Source: Mycolicibacterium sp. CR10 (GTDB lineage: Bacteria; Actinomycetota; Actinomycetes; Mycobacteriales; Mycobacteriaceae). Taken from it: a stretch of 64,000 bases of DNA. Made by a program: the position numbers and the translations under genes. The stretch covers positions 1-64,000 of the forward strand of contig NZ_STGE01000002.1 of the NCBI RefSeq assembly GCF_005222675.1, given 5' to 3'. Under the pieces are notes generated by a model. It was not told the DNA's origin, did not search any database, and saw only the letters and a list, made by a program, of their open reading frames with translations. This document shows, piece by piece, positions 43,801 to 53,529 of the stretch. How positions within the stretch are numbered: the stretch's first letter is position 1; every line of letters begins with the position of its first letter.

Positions 43801-45224
43801 GTTTGCTCCTCTGTGGCACTTCGGGCCAGGTTGGACTGTGTGTACACACGTCCGTCCGGTCCAACGTACGTGCCGTTCGCCGGATCGTACTCAGCGGCCG
43901 CCATCGGTGGCGGCGCCGGACCCGGAGGCGGAGGCGCTTCTGCAGGTGGTGAGCCTGGCGGCAACTGGGGGACGGCCTGCCCGGACAGCGTTCCGTTCGG
44001 GTCACCCTTCCAGTTGAATCCGTCGTTCAACGGCACGTAATTCTCGTTGCTTTCACACATCTTCGCGGTGGGCGCGCGTTTGCCCGGCACCGTGACACAC
44101 GGGATATTGCGGGCGCCTCGCACGTTGAACGCACCGTCCTGCGGAATGCGGCAGTACACATCGCCCGCCGGCCGGTCCGGATAGTCCTCGAACGTCGGTG
44201 TCCGCTGCTGCTGGAGCGGCAGGAAGCCGGTGTTGCAGGGCGGCGGGATGTTGAGGTTGAGATTCAAGGTGAGGTTGTCACCCATGTAGTCCTGCTTGGT
44301 CCCGTTCTTGGCCACGCCCACCGCCTGGGTCACCGCGGTGCCCTGCGGAAGAAGCACCAGCAGTTGCTCGAGGTTGGGCTGGTAGGTGACGGCCACCTCG
44401 CCGACGCTGGCCAGATTGGCGAGCACGACTGGCAGCGTGGGTTGCAGCTGGTCGAACAGTGCACGCACCTCTTCGGCCGCACCGGGACCCGTGCTGAGGA
44501 GACCCGAAACCGAGCCGTCCTCGCTCTGCAGCTGACCGGTGATGTTCGCTAGGTTCGCCGCCCACGCCTGGATGGAATCCGAGCTGTCGGTCTGGGAGTC
44601 CAGCACCGGCTGAACCTGGTCGATCACCGTCGTCAGCGAATCCAGGTTCGCCCTGGCGTCGATGGCCAGCTGCGAGGACCCGTTGACCAATCGCCGCAAC
44701 TCGGGACCGAGACCACCGACCGCCAGGTAAGACTCGTCGATCACCGTCCTGAGGTTCTCCTGCGGAATCGCCCGCAGTCCGTTGTTGGTGAGCTCCAGGA
44801 CGGCGTTCACGTCCGGCGGCACCCTCGCGCGGTCGCGGGAGATGACGTCGCCGTTGCGGAGTTCAGGTCCGCTGCTGCTCTGCGGCACCAGCTCCACGAA
44901 CTGTTCGCCGACCGCCGACTGGCTGCGCACCGAGGCGATCAGGTCGGCCGGGATCTTGACGTTCGAGTTCAGCGACATCACCGCCTGCACACCGGAATCG
45001 GTGAGGTCGACGCTGTCCACGATGCCGACCTGGGATCCCCGGTAGGTCACGTTGCTCCGCTGGTAGAGACCGCCGGTCTCGGGCAGCTCGAGGGTCACCT
45101 TGTACACGCCGATGCCCATCATCGCCGGCACCCGCATGTACCCGAACACCATGATGCCCAGGGCCACCGCAGCCAACAGCGAGAAGATCGCCAGCTGGAT
45201 CACCATTTGTCTTGTTACACGCAT
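43764..45224 (-). CDS. mceF: Mce family protein MceF
   Basis: The 486-residue protein has an N-terminal membrane anchor (VIQLAIFSLLAAVALGIMVFGYM), an MlaD/MCE domain (about residues 40-120; VTLELPETGGLYQRSNVTYRGSQVGIVDSVDL) and a long helical region. The Pro/Gly-rich tail (PPGSPPAEAPPPPGPAPPP) ends after YVGPDGRVYTQ. It is one of six subunits forming a periplasmic lipid channel with MceA-E. It starts one base after mceE ends. Confidence 0.92.
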   Translation of the reverse strand: MRVTRQMVIQLAIFSLLAAVALGIMVFGYMRVPAMMGIGVYKVTLELPETGGLYQRSNVTYRGSQVGIVDSVDLTDSGVQAVMSLNSNVKIPADLIASVRSQSAVGEQFVELVPQSSSGPELRNGDVISRDRARVPPDVNAVLELTNNGLRAIPQENLRTVIDESYLAVGGLGPELRRLVNGSSQLAIDARANLDSLTTVIDQVQPVLDSQTDSSDSIQAWAANLANITGQLQSEDGSVSGLLSTGPGAAEEVRALFDQLQPTLPVVLANLASVGEVAVTYQPNLEQLLVLLPQGTAVTQAVGVAKNGTKQDYMGDNLTLNLNLNIPPPCNTGFLPLQQQRTPTFEDYPDRPAGDVYCRIPQDGAFNVRGARNIPCVTVPGKRAPTAKMCESNENYVPLNDGFNWKGDPNGTLSGQAVPQLPPGSPPAEAPPPPGPAPPPMAAAEYDPANGTYVGPDGRVYTQSNLARSATEEQTWQTMLLPPTGN

Positions 45225-45225
45225 G

Positions 45226-46377
45226 TCATCGCCCCTGATCCCAGCGGTACGGCGCGACCAACGGGTTGCTTCCAGGTGGTGGGACGTTGTGGTTGCACGG
45301 GCTGGGCGTCTGCCCGACGGTGCGGCCCCACTGCAACTCCAGCCACGTCAGGTTGCACTCCCACCGGGTGCCGGTGAAGAAGCCTTGGTCGATCCGGCTC
45401 AGCGTCAGGTCGACGATCAGCGACAGGTTGGCGTAATCGCCGCGCAGCCAGTTGGTCAGCGTCTCCTTCGGGAAGGGGAACGTCGGCAGGAAGCTCAGTG
45501 ACCGCGTCAGCGCCGGGCCGGCGTCGGCCAGCGACTGCAGCACCGGGCCGAGGTCCTTGAGTTCCTGGACGAGCGCCTCCTGGGTCTGGTTGACCGAGTC
45601 CGCCGCCAGCGCGCTGAACCTGCCGAGCTGCACGAGCGTCTCCGACAGCGAGTCGCGTTGGTCGCGCAGCACCGACAGCGCATCGGGGATTGTCTTTAAC
45701 GCCCTGTCCACCACCGGCTTCTGTTCGGCGAGCTGCCCGACCAGGCTGTTGAGGCTCTCCGACGTAGCGATGATGTCGTTCTTCTGATCGTCGAGGTGCC
45801 CGATCGCGATGTCGAGCTGCTGGATCAGGCTGCGCAGATCGTTCTCGCGACCGGTGAAGGCGACGCTCAACGCCTCGGTGATGTCCTGGATGTTGCCCAG
45901 GCCGCCACCGTTGAGCAGCAATGCGACCGCGGCCAGTGCCTGCTCGGTGGTGGGGAACGCACCGGCGTTCTCCAGCGGGATCAACGTGCCCTCTTTGAGC
46001 CGGCCTTCCGGCGGCATGTTGGCGGGGGCCGACAACTCGATGTGCTGTGAGCCCAGCAGGCTGGTCTGGCCGATCTTGGCGGTTGCGTTGGCGGGCAACA
46101 CCACATCACCGTCGAGCGTCATCGTCACCAACGCGTTCCAGCCCTGGCGTTCGATCTCGGTGACGGTGCCGACGTTGACATCACCGACGCGGACCCGGGA
46201 GTTCCGTTCGACGTTGTCGACGTCGGGCATCTGCGCCTTGATCGTGAAGGAGCCGGGACCGCCGCCCGCAGTGCCCGGCAACGGAACCGAATTCAGGCCG
46301 CGCCAACCACATCCCGAGCTCACCAGCGCCAGCGCGAGCACCGCGACACCGGCACCTTTACGCATTGTCGGCCTCAT
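45226..46377 (-). CDS. mceE: Mce family lipoprotein MceE (LprK-like)
   Basis: The 383-residue protein has a signal peptide and lipobox ending VSSGC (Cys at about residue 23) followed by GWRGLNSVPLPGTAG, the MceE/LprK signature. The MCE domain (PDVDNVERNSRVRVGDVNVGTVTEI) and a helical region follow. It is probably acylated and anchored in the membrane as part of the Mce channel. It overlaps mceD by 4 bases. Confidence 0.92.
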   Translation of the reverse strand: MRPTMRKGAGVAVLALALVSSGCGWRGLNSVPLPGTAGGGPGSFTIKAQMPDVDNVERNSRVRVGDVNVGTVTEIERQGWNALVTMTLDGDVVLPANATAKIGQTSLLGSQHIELSAPANMPPEGRLKEGTLIPLENAGAFPTTEQALAAVALLLNGGGLGNIQDITEALSVAFTGRENDLRSLIQQLDIAIGHLDDQKNDIIATSESLNSLVGQLAEQKPVVDRALKTIPDALSVLRDQRDSLSETLVQLGRFSALAADSVNQTQEALVQELKDLGPVLQSLADAGPALTRSLSFLPTFPFPKETLTNWLRGDYANLSLIVDLTLSRIDQGFFTGTRWECNLTWLELQWGRTVGQTPSPCNHNVPPPGSNPLVAPYRWDQGR

Positions 46378-47714
46378 GATCCGGCCCCCGGTGGCGGCGT
46401 CATCATTCCCATGAGCCCGTCGTTCGGGTTCGTCGGCGCCGCCATCTCGGCGGGCAACGGCGGGGTGTTGGGAGGCACAGCTGCCGGGTCAGGCTGCGCG
46501 CCCAATGGCACGGGCGCCGCCGGCGGCGGTGGCGGCGAACCGCCGGGAGGTATGTAATCCGGCCGCAGCCAATCCTCGCTGTAGGTCAGCTCATTCGGCC
46601 GCGTGGTGGCACCGATGAGTTGGTTCAGACCCAGGGGCGGGAAGTTGTACTGCCGGTTCTTCATGATCGGCGCGAGGTACTGCACGCACAGCTTCGCCGA
46701 CTGCTCCGCACCCAGCCTGGACGCGGCTTGGACTGCGCCGCAAAGGAACTGGATCGGGTTGGCGAAGTTGTTGACCGCCAGAATGGCACTCGCCCCGCCC
46801 TGCGCGGGCTGCCAGATGTTGACGTAGTTCTGGAATGTGTTGGGCGAGCTGTGCAGGAACTGCTCGAGGTCGTCCAGGCTCTCGTTGAGCGCCGTGGTGA
46901 CACCCGCCAGCTTCTCCGACGTGGTCCCCAGCGCATCGCGGTTCTCGGCGACGAAGGACTGCACCTCACCGACAACGGCGTTGAGATCCCGCACCGCGGT
47001 GCCCACTTCGTTGGGACTGTCGGAGAGCAGGCCGGTGACCGACGCCAGGTTCTGATTGAGCTGCCGCATCAGGTTCGTGCTGTCCTGCAGCGCCGACACC
47101 AGGATCGCCAGGTTCTTGATTGTGGAGAAGATGTCGGTACTGCGATCGCCCAGCGCCGAAAACGCCTGCGACAGCTTGATGACCGTCTCGCGGATGTTGG
47201 CACCCTGGCCCCGCAGGTTGTCCGCGGTCGTGTTGATCACCGATCCCAGCGGACTCACCCCACCGGGTTCTGTCGGCTGCAGTGTCTCGCTGAGCCGTTC
47301 CAACTGTCCCCGCACCTGATCCCACTCGACCGGCACCGCGGTGCGTTCCTTCGGGATCACCGTGTCGTCGGCCATCACCGGCCCGCCGGTGTAGACCGGT
47401 GTGAGCTGGATGGCGCGCGAGGTCACCAGGGCCGGTGACAGGATCGCGGCGTTCGCTTCCGCAGGCACGTCGTAGCGGCTGTCGTACCAGAACGAGATCT
47501 TCACCTGTTCGGGTTGGGGTTCGATCGAGGTGATGCTGCCGACCGGCACCCCGAGGATGCGGACGTCGTCGCCGACGTAGATGCCGTTGCTGTTGTCGAA
47601 GAACGCCGTGACGTTGATCCGATTGACCTTGTCGGTGGTCCGCACGAGCACGGCGACACCGGCGACCAACAACAGTGCAAGAGCGACAGCAACCCAGGTC
47701 CGGTAATTCTTCAT
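46374..47714 (-). CDS. mceD: Mce family protein MceD
   Basis: The 446-residue protein has an N-terminal membrane helix (WVAVALALLLVAGVAVLV), an MCE domain (INVTAFFDNSNGIYVGDDVRILGVPVGSITSIEP) and a helical stretch. The tail from about residue 390 is rich in Pro, Gly and Ala. It joins the other Mce subunits in the envelope-spanning importer. It overlaps mceC and mceE by 4 bases each. Confidence 0.92.
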   Translation of the reverse strand: MKNYRTWVAVALALLLVAGVAVLVRTTDKVNRINVTAFFDNSNGIYVGDDVRILGVPVGSITSIEPQPEQVKISFWYDSRYDVPAEANAAILSPALVTSRAIQLTPVYTGGPVMADDTVIPKERTAVPVEWDQVRGQLERLSETLQPTEPGGVSPLGSVINTTADNLRGQGANIRETVIKLSQAFSALGDRSTDIFSTIKNLAILVSALQDSTNLMRQLNQNLASVTGLLSDSPNEVGTAVRDLNAVVGEVQSFVAENRDALGTTSEKLAGVTTALNESLDDLEQFLHSSPNTFQNYVNIWQPAQGGASAILAVNNFANPIQFLCGAVQAASRLGAEQSAKLCVQYLAPIMKNRQYNFPPLGLNQLIGATTRPNELTYSEDWLRPDYIPPGGSPPPPPAAPVPLGAQPDPAAVPPNTPPLPAEMAAPTNPNDGLMGMMTPPPGAGS

Positions 47715-49069
47715 GGTGTGCCCTCCACGGGAACCAGCGGAGGTGCCTCACCCGGCGCGGGAATGGCGACGGGGTTGGGTGTCGGGACCGCAATGGAACC
47801 CATTCCGTGCTGCGCCAACGCCGGCGGCCCCGGCGGCGGACCACCAGGTGGCGGTGCGGGCAGCGGCTCGCGGTACGGGTAGCAACCGGTGGGTCCGGGC
47901 AGCGGGATGCCGGGCGGACCACACCCCGGGTCGCCGGGGTTGCCGGTGATCGCGTCGGGAATCGTCATGCGCGGTTCGCCACCCTGGCCGGTTCTCGGGA
48001 ACGGCACCGGCATCGCAGGTGTGCCGGGTTGCCCGACCTGCGGGTCGCTGCGCTGCGACGGCAGCAGCACGTTCGGGTCCAGACCCAGATCGGAGAAAGC
48101 CACGTCGATGAACGGCTGCAGGAACTGCCCGGGCAGCAGATTGGAGATGTAGTTCTTGAAGAACGGACCCGACGAGACCGACTCGCCCAACGACAGCGAG
48201 TACTGGTTCAACAGGTTGAGTGACTTCTGCAGGCGTTCCTTGCGGTTGTCCAGGATCGTCAAGACCCCGTTGAGCTTGTCCAGCGCAGGCTTCATGGTGT
48301 CGCGGTTCTCGCCGATGAAACCCTGAAGCTGTTGGCTGAGCCCGGAGATGCTGCCGGAGATCTGATCGAGAGCCGCACTCTGACTCTGCAATTCGGCCAA
48401 CAGCGCGTTGGTGTTCGAGACGAGGCTCACGACCTGCCCGCTGCGCTCGGCCAGCACGGTGGTCGCCTTGTTCGCGTTGGCGAGCAGCCCGCGCAGTTCG
48501 GCGTCGCGCTCGTTGAGGGTGTCGGAGAACCGCGCCACGCCCTCCACCGCGATCTTCAGCTGCGGTGGTGTGTCGGCGAACGTCGCCGACAGCACGCGAA
48601 GCGACTCCGACAGCTGGTCGGTGTTCAGGCCGCTGATCGTCGCGGCGAGGTCACCGAGGGCATCGGGCAGCTGGTAGGGCGAGGTCGTGCGGTCGATCGG
48701 AATCGTGCCGTCCTGCTGGCCGTCGCCGCGGGCGACGACTTCCAGGATCTTCGTCCCCAGGAGCCCCCGGGTCTTGATCGCGGCCTCGGTACGCTCACCG
48801 AGTCGGATGTCCTTGTCCACCGTGAACGTCACCAGCACCTGGGGACCGTCCAGCTCGATCGACTTGACCTGACCGACCTTGAACCCCGAAACCTGCACGG
48901 CCGCATCGTCGGCCAGTCCGCCGGCCTCGGCGAAGTACGCGGTGTATTCGCGGCCCGGGTTGACGAACGGCAGTTTCTCGTAGTTGATTGCGCCGAGGAC
49001 GATCGCCGCAGTGATCCCGAGCCCGACGGCGCCGATCACAAACTGGTTGCGCTCACTGAATGGCTTCAT
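47711..49069 (-). CDS. mceC: Mce family protein MceC
   Basis: The 452-residue protein has an N-terminal membrane helix (FVIGAVGLGITAAIVLGAI), an MCE domain (YTAYFAEAGGLADDAAVQVSGFKVGQVKSIEL), a helical channel region and a long Pro/Gly-rich tail (RTGQGGEPRMTIPDAITGNP, LPAPPPGGPPPGPPALAQHG). ATG at 49069 gives an ATGA overlap with the mceB stop codon, which is why the GTG at 49081 was rejected. Confidence 0.92.
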   Translation of the reverse strand: MKPFSERNQFVIGAVGLGITAAIVLGAINYEKLPFVNPGREYTAYFAEAGGLADDAAVQVSGFKVGQVKSIELDGPQVLVTFTVDKDIRLGERTEAAIKTRGLLGTKILEVVARGDGQQDGTIPIDRTTSPYQLPDALGDLAATISGLNTDQLSESLRVLSATFADTPPQLKIAVEGVARFSDTLNERDAELRGLLANANKATTVLAERSGQVVSLVSNTNALLAELQSQSAALDQISGSISGLSQQLQGFIGENRDTMKPALDKLNGVLTILDNRKERLQKSLNLLNQYSLSLGESVSSGPFFKNYISNLLPGQFLQPFIDVAFSDLGLDPNVLLPSQRSDPQVGQPGTPAMPVPFPRTGQGGEPRMTIPDAITGNPGDPGCGPPGIPLPGPTGCYPYREPLPAPPPGGPPPGPPALAQHGMGSIAVPTPNPVAIPAPGEAPPLVPVEGTP

Positions 49070-50097
49070 CGCGGTGCGCACCTCCCGGTAGCTTGCCCGG
49101 CCACCTTCACATACACCGGTTGTCCGCCCTTACCGTTGAGCTTGAGCACTAGGTCGCAGAGATAGAAGCTGAAGAAGTCACCGTAGATGCCCTGCCGTGC
49201 CAGCGCCTGGTAGGCATCCGGGAGGGTGTTGATGACGTTGTCGAAGTAATCCTTGTCGGCCACCACGATTCCGGCCGCCCGGTCGGTCTCCTGAACGACC
49301 TTCTGCAGCGGCGGACGGGCCTGGGACAGCAGATCGGTGATGCTTCCGGCCGCCGCGTTGGTGTACGCCAACCCGCTGCTGATCTCCTCACCCCGGGATT
49401 CCAGCCCCTCGACGAGTTCCGAGAGTGACGTGACCGCCTTACCGAACTGGTCGCTCTGATCTCCGAGCGACCCGAGCACGGTGTTCAGGTTGATGATGAC
49501 GTCACCGATCAACTGGTCGCGATCGGCGAGCGTGCTCGTCAGCGCCGCGGTCTGCGCCAGGAACGAGTTGATGGTGCCGCCCTGACCCTGAAGGGCCGTG
49601 ATGAGTTGCCCAGAAAGCGCATTGATCTGTTCGGGATTGAGGGCCTGGAACAGTGGACGGAACCCGCCGATCAGTGCATCGAGATCCAACGCCGGTGAGG
49701 TGCGGGCCAGCGGAATGGTGTCGCCCGGGCTGAGCTTGCCTGTCCCGCCCGCACCTTCCTCCAAGGCCAGATAGCGACCGCCGATCAGATCGTCGTAGCG
49801 GATGACGGCTCTGCTGCCCTGAGTGAGCACCACCGAATCGTCGGCGGAGAACTCGACCAGCGCGGTGGTGTCGGGCTGGATCTCGACCTTCTTGACCTTG
49901 CCTACCTCGACGCCGGCGATCCGGACGAAATCGTTAGTCTCCAACCCGGTCACGTTGATGAACTCGGCGCGGTACTGATGGGACTTCTCTCCGAAGCGCA
50001 GCTGCCCGAACACCGCGAAGAGACCGAAAACACCGACCAGGCACACAAGCAGGAACACCGCGAGACGTATTGCGTCTCCTCGGATATTCGCTGTCAT
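49066..50097 (-). CDS. mceB: Mce family protein MceB
   Basis: The 343-residue protein begins MTANIRGDAIRLAVFLLVCL, a membrane anchor typical of MceB, then an MCE domain (YRAEFINVTGLETNDFVRIAGVEVGKVKKVEI) and a helical region, and ends with a paired-cysteine C-terminus (FYLCDLVLKLNG and GRCAPR). Longer in-frame reading upstream is non-coding sequence at the mceA 3' end. It follows mceA after 43 bases with AGAGAGGCA as ribosome-binding site. Confidence 0.92.
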   Translation of the reverse strand: MTANIRGDAIRLAVFLLVCLVGVFGLFAVFGQLRFGEKSHQYRAEFINVTGLETNDFVRIAGVEVGKVKKVEIQPDTTALVEFSADDSVVLTQGSRAVIRYDDLIGGRYLALEEGAGGTGKLSPGDTIPLARTSPALDLDALIGGFRPLFQALNPEQINALSGQLITALQGQGGTINSFLAQTAALTSTLADRDQLIGDVIINLNTVLGSLGDQSDQFGKAVTSLSELVEGLESRGEEISSGLAYTNAAAGSITDLLSQARPPLQKVVQETDRAAGIVVADKDYFDNVINTLPDAYQALARQGIYGDFFSFYLCDLVLKLNGKGGQPVYVKVAGQATGRCAPR

Positions 50098-50140
50098 CGG
50101 TTGCCTCTCTTGATCGTTCGGTTGGGTCGGGCGGTTCGGG

Positions 50141-51598
50141 TCAGCGGCCCGGGATGGCCGGAACCGGGGGTGGGGTAAACGGGTACGGGACGGCCGTCGG
50201 CACCAATCCCGCCGGGTTCGGCACATAGAACGGCTCGGATCCGGGGCGCGCACCGGAGTCCTTGGGAGCCCCTGGTGGGGGCGCCGGCGGCAGGCCCGGC
50301 CACAGTGGCGTGCCATCGGGGGCGTACAGCTGCGCACCGTAGGCCGGGGCGCCCGGGTACGGGATCGGTCCGATGGCCGGCCCGCCGAACAGGTTGCGGA
50401 TGCTCGGCGCTTCCGGGACCGCACGGGTCACCGGCAGGTAGTTGGCGTAGGTCGGGAAGGCGATGCCCGGGTTCGGGCGCCAGTCCAGACCGCTGCCGAA
50501 GCCGGTGTTGGTGACGAGGTTTCGCACCGGCCAGTTCTTCGACACGTCCGGCAGCGAGCCGCAGCCGGGCTTGCCACCCGGGCCGCCCTTGGCGCCGATG
50601 ATCGGCAGATGCTGGGGATAGTGGTAGGGATCGTCGCCGAGGGCCAGCCCTGCGTCGAGCACCAGCGAGCGGCCGTTGCCGCCCGGGCTCTCATACCCGC
50701 CGGTGTCGAGCAGGTGCTTGGCGCCCAACAGCAGGCAGGTGTACTCGGGGTTGTACTTGTAGAGCAGATTCGTCGTCGGCTCCAGCACGTTGATCGCCTT
50801 GATCAGGTTGGCCTGGGCGGGGGCCAGCAGGCCGATACCGCTGTTGGACAGCCCAATGGTGGACAGCAGCAACGCATCCAGATCCCTGGACTGGTTGACC
50901 ACGGTGGTGCTGGTCGTGCTCGCCGCGTTCAGCGTCGCCAGGATGTCCTGGGCCGCAGCGCTGAAGGTTTTGTTGAAGGCGTCCAGCGACCGCAGGTCGG
51001 CGGTGATGGTCTCATTGCGCGGGTTCAGCGCGAGCAGGACCTCGTTGGCGTCGGTGGTGGCCTGGCCGATCCGCTCACCCTGGCCGCGGACGCCGTCGGC
51101 CAACGCGGACAGCGTGCTGTTCAGTTTGGCCGCATCGATCTGATCGAGGACCGCGACGAGGTTCTCGAACACGGTGTTGACCTCGGTGGTCACGTTGCGT
51201 GACTGCAGAACCTGGCCCGCTTCGAGGCGGCCGGTGGGGTTGTCAGGGAAGACCAGATCGACGAACTTGGCGCCGAAAATCGTGGTCGCGCGAATCTGCG
51301 CCTCGACGTTGGACGGGATGAACTGCAGCTTGTCGGGGTCGATTTCGAGACGCAACGCCACCGGTGGGCTCTCCTGGCCCGTCACCGAGATGTCGGAGAC
51401 CCGGCCCACCTGCACGCCGCGCAACTTGACCTTGGCGTTGGTCTCCATCACCAGACCGGCCCGGTCGGACGTCAATGTCACGGGGACCGTGGACTTCAGG
51501 GTTCCGGTGAACAGTGCGTAGGTCAGCCACACCGCCACGGCAAGCACCGCAGCCAGAATGAGCGTCCACCAACCGGGATGCAGACCGTCGTCGTCCAT
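50141..51598 (-). CDS. mceA: Mce family protein MceA
   Basis: The 485-residue protein has a membrane anchor (WWTLILAAVLAVAVWLTYALF), an MCE domain (VPVTLTSDRAGLVMETNAKVKLRGVQVGRVSDI) with the FIPSNVEAQIRATTIFGAKFVDLVFP continuation typical of MceA, and a C-terminal domain with YNPEYTCLLLGAKHLL. The last 90 residues are rich in Pro, Gly and Ala. MceA is the first substrate-channel subunit. Which mce class (fatty acid or sterol) this operon belongs to cannot be assigned safely from the sequence alone. Confidence 0.92.
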   Translation of the reverse strand: MDDDGLHPGWWTLILAAVLAVAVWLTYALFTGTLKSTVPVTLTSDRAGLVMETNAKVKLRGVQVGRVSDISVTGQESPPVALRLEIDPDKLQFIPSNVEAQIRATTIFGAKFVDLVFPDNPTGRLEAGQVLQSRNVTTEVNTVFENLVAVLDQIDAAKLNSTLSALADGVRGQGERIGQATTDANEVLLALNPRNETITADLRSLDAFNKTFSAAAQDILATLNAASTTSTTVVNQSRDLDALLLSTIGLSNSGIGLLAPAQANLIKAINVLEPTTNLLYKYNPEYTCLLLGAKHLLDTGGYESPGGNGRSLVLDAGLALGDDPYHYPQHLPIIGAKGGPGGKPGCGSLPDVSKNWPVRNLVTNTGFGSGLDWRPNPGIAFPTYANYLPVTRAVPEAPSIRNLFGGPAIGPIPYPGAPAYGAQLYAPDGTPLWPGLPPAPPPGAPKDSGARPGSEPFYVPNPAGLVPTAVPYPFTPPPVPAIPGR

Positions 51599-51601
51599 GC
51601 C

Positions 51602-52456
51602 TCAGCCCGCCAGATTGAAATTGCCGGATTGCCCGTAGACCGCAAGCGAGATCATCACGAGCACGAACGCGGACACGATCAATGATGTTCGGACCGCACG
51701 GCCGACGGCCTCGCCGACTCCCGCAGGCCCGCCACGCGCGGTGAAGCCGTAATAGGTGTGCACCAGCATGATCACCACGGCCAGGGCCACGCACTGGATC
51801 AACGACCAGAACAGATCCGTCGGGTTGAGGAACGTCCGGAAGTAGTGGTCGTAGACGCCGGTTGACTGGCCGTAGATGACCGTCGTGCCGAATCGCGCCG
51901 CCCAGAAGGAGGCCAGAACACCGACACAGTAGAGCGGGATGACCACGAGGAGGCCCGCCACCACCCGGGTGGAGGCCAGGTAGGCGACGCTGCGGATGCC
52001 CATCACCTCGAGCGCGTCGATCTCCTCGTTGATCCGCATCGCACCGAGCTGCGCTGTGGCGCCGGCACCGATGGTCGCCGACAACGCGATGGCCGTCGTC
52101 GCCGGCGCGATCAACCTCACGTTGAAGAAGGCTGACGCGAAACCGGTCAGTGCCTCGACGCCGATCTCGGAGAAGTCGGTGTAGCCCTGTACCGCCACCA
52201 GAGCACCGGTGGTCACGGTCAGGAACCCGACGATGGCGACCGTGCCGCCGATCATGATCAGCGCGCCTGCGCCCAAGCCCATCTGGGCGATGAGCCGCAT
52301 GAGCTCGATCCGGTAGTCCTTGAGCGCGATGCCAATCGAGCGCAGGGTGCGCCCGTAGAACTTGGCCTGCACGCCGACCTGGTTCCACGGACCGGCGATG
52401 GAGCGATACCTGGCCTTGAGCCAGGGGAACTGGGAATGTGGCCGTGAAACCGTCAC
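51602..52456 (-). CDS. yrbEB: YrbE/MlaE permease subunit B of Mce system
   Basis: The 284-residue permease has the MlaE signature: LRSIGIALKDYRIELMRLIAQMG, QLGAMRINEEIDALEVMGIRSVAYLASTRVVAG (cytosolic EExDAL coupling helix) and TARGGPAGVGEAVGRAVRTSLIVSAF. It forms the ABC-type transmembrane dimer with YrbEA and is energised by an MceG/Mkl ATPase encoded elsewhere. It overlaps yrbEA by 4 bases. Confidence 0.93.
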   Translation of the reverse strand: MTVSRPHSQFPWLKARYRSIAGPWNQVGVQAKFYGRTLRSIGIALKDYRIELMRLIAQMGLGAGALIMIGGTVAIVGFLTVTTGALVAVQGYTDFSEIGVEALTGFASAFFNVRLIAPATTAIALSATIGAGATAQLGAMRINEEIDALEVMGIRSVAYLASTRVVAGLLVVIPLYCVGVLASFWAARFGTTVIYGQSTGVYDHYFRTFLNPTDLFWSLIQCVALAVVIMLVHTYYGFTARGGPAGVGEAVGRAVRTSLIVSAFVLVMISLAVYGQSGNFNLAG

Positions 52457-53220
52457 AACGTCACCTTTACCGCGACGGCCGTTGCCACAATGTTGATCGC
52501 GAACAGCGCCATGAAGGTGAACACCACGGTCTCGTTGACCGCGTTGCCGACACCGGCCGGGCCACCGCCCACCGAAATGCCCTTGTAGCAGGCGATCATG
52601 CCGGCCGACAGCCCGAACAGCGCCGCCTTCACCAACGCGATGAAGACGTCGGTGGCACCGATGATCAGCGTCAGGCCGGAGGCGAAAGCACCCGGGGAGA
52701 CGTTCTGGATGTACACACAGAAGAAGTAGGCGCCTGCCAACCCGACCAGGATCACCGTGGCCGACAGCGCCAACGACACCAAGGTCGCGGCCAGCACCCG
52801 CGGAACGACAAGCGCCTGAATGGGATTGATGCCCATCACCCGCAGCGCGTCCAGCTCTTCACGAATGGTTCGGGCACCGAGGTCGGCACACATCGCCGTC
52901 GCGCCTGCGCCCGCGACCACCAGCACCGTGACGATCGGGCCGATCTGGCGAACGGTGCCCAGCGCGGCGCCGGTTCCCGAGAAGTCCGCTGCGCCGAATT
53001 CCTTCAGCAGGATGTTGAACGTGAAGGTCAGCAGCACCGTGTAGGGGATGGTCAGCATCAGCGTGGGCACGATCGACACCCGCGCGACGAACCAGGACTG
53101 GGAGATGAACTCGCGCCATGCAAACGGCGGCTTGAACATCGCCACGAACGTGTCGAGCGCCATCGAGTAGAAGCCACCGACTGCACGGACAGGCTTGCCC
53201 ACGACGCTGGAAGCGACCAT
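52453..53220 (-). CDS. yrbEA: YrbE/MlaE permease subunit A of Mce system
   Basis: The 255-residue permease has DLGARTIREELDALRVMGINPIQALVVPRVLAATLVSL (EExDALxVMGI coupling helix), VSVGGGPAGVGNAVNETVVFTF and four to five further hydrophobic helices. It is the first gene of the mce operon. GAGGAAGGA lies about 8 bases before the ATG. With YrbEB it moves lipid from the MceA-F tube across the inner membrane. Confidence 0.93.
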   Translation of the reverse strand: MVASSVVGKPVRAVGGFYSMALDTFVAMFKPPFAWREFISQSWFVARVSIVPTLMLTIPYTVLLTFTFNILLKEFGAADFSGTGAALGTVRQIGPIVTVLVVAGAGATAMCADLGARTIREELDALRVMGINPIQALVVPRVLAATLVSLALSATVILVGLAGAYFFCVYIQNVSPGAFASGLTLIIGATDVFIALVKAALFGLSAGMIACYKGISVGGGPAGVGNAVNETVVFTFMALFAINIVATAVAVKVTL

Positions 53221-53529
53221 CTATTCGGTCCTTCCTCGTGTCAACCTCATCACCATTGGCTCGCTGTCCTTCCAACGAAGCCCGCGTCCAGTCAGGCTGT
53301 GGCTGACGTTACACATGGGAGGACGCCGGAGAACCGTATATCAACAAAAATTGACGCGGCAACAGGACGTCATTTTTCCCTGACTCCCGGCGGTCGTCGG
53401 GGCTCGAGTATCGGCCATCACGGCGTTGAAGAACCTGCTCAGCGGGCAGATCAAGCTGGACTGAGGATAGGCAACACGTATTTCCGGTGCGGCGATCGCG
53501 ACGGAGGCATCGCGGATGCAGTGCTCCTT
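53221..53529. other. Intergenic region upstream of the mce operon
   Basis: This 309-base gap separates yrbEA from the VOC gene upstream of it; both run leftward. A weak minus-strand promoter candidate is TTGCCG (53357-53362), 16 bases, TATACG (53335-53340), giving a leader of about 110 bases. An A/T-rich patch at 53337-53377 is the least GC-rich spot nearby. No palindrome matching a known regulator was recognised. A TTGACA at about 53247-53252 (minus strand) has no -10. Confidence 0.4.

Noticed and set aside
53247..53252. Perfect TTGACA on the minus strand before yrbEA
   Set aside because: The hexamer 17 bases downstream (GATGGT, at the yrbEA start codon) is not a -10.
53383..53463. Short plus-strand stretch reading SAITALKNLLSGQIKLD before a stop, like the C-terminus of an enzyme
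   Set aside because: It is open for only about 26 codons after a stop; too short to call a gene remnant without a database match.
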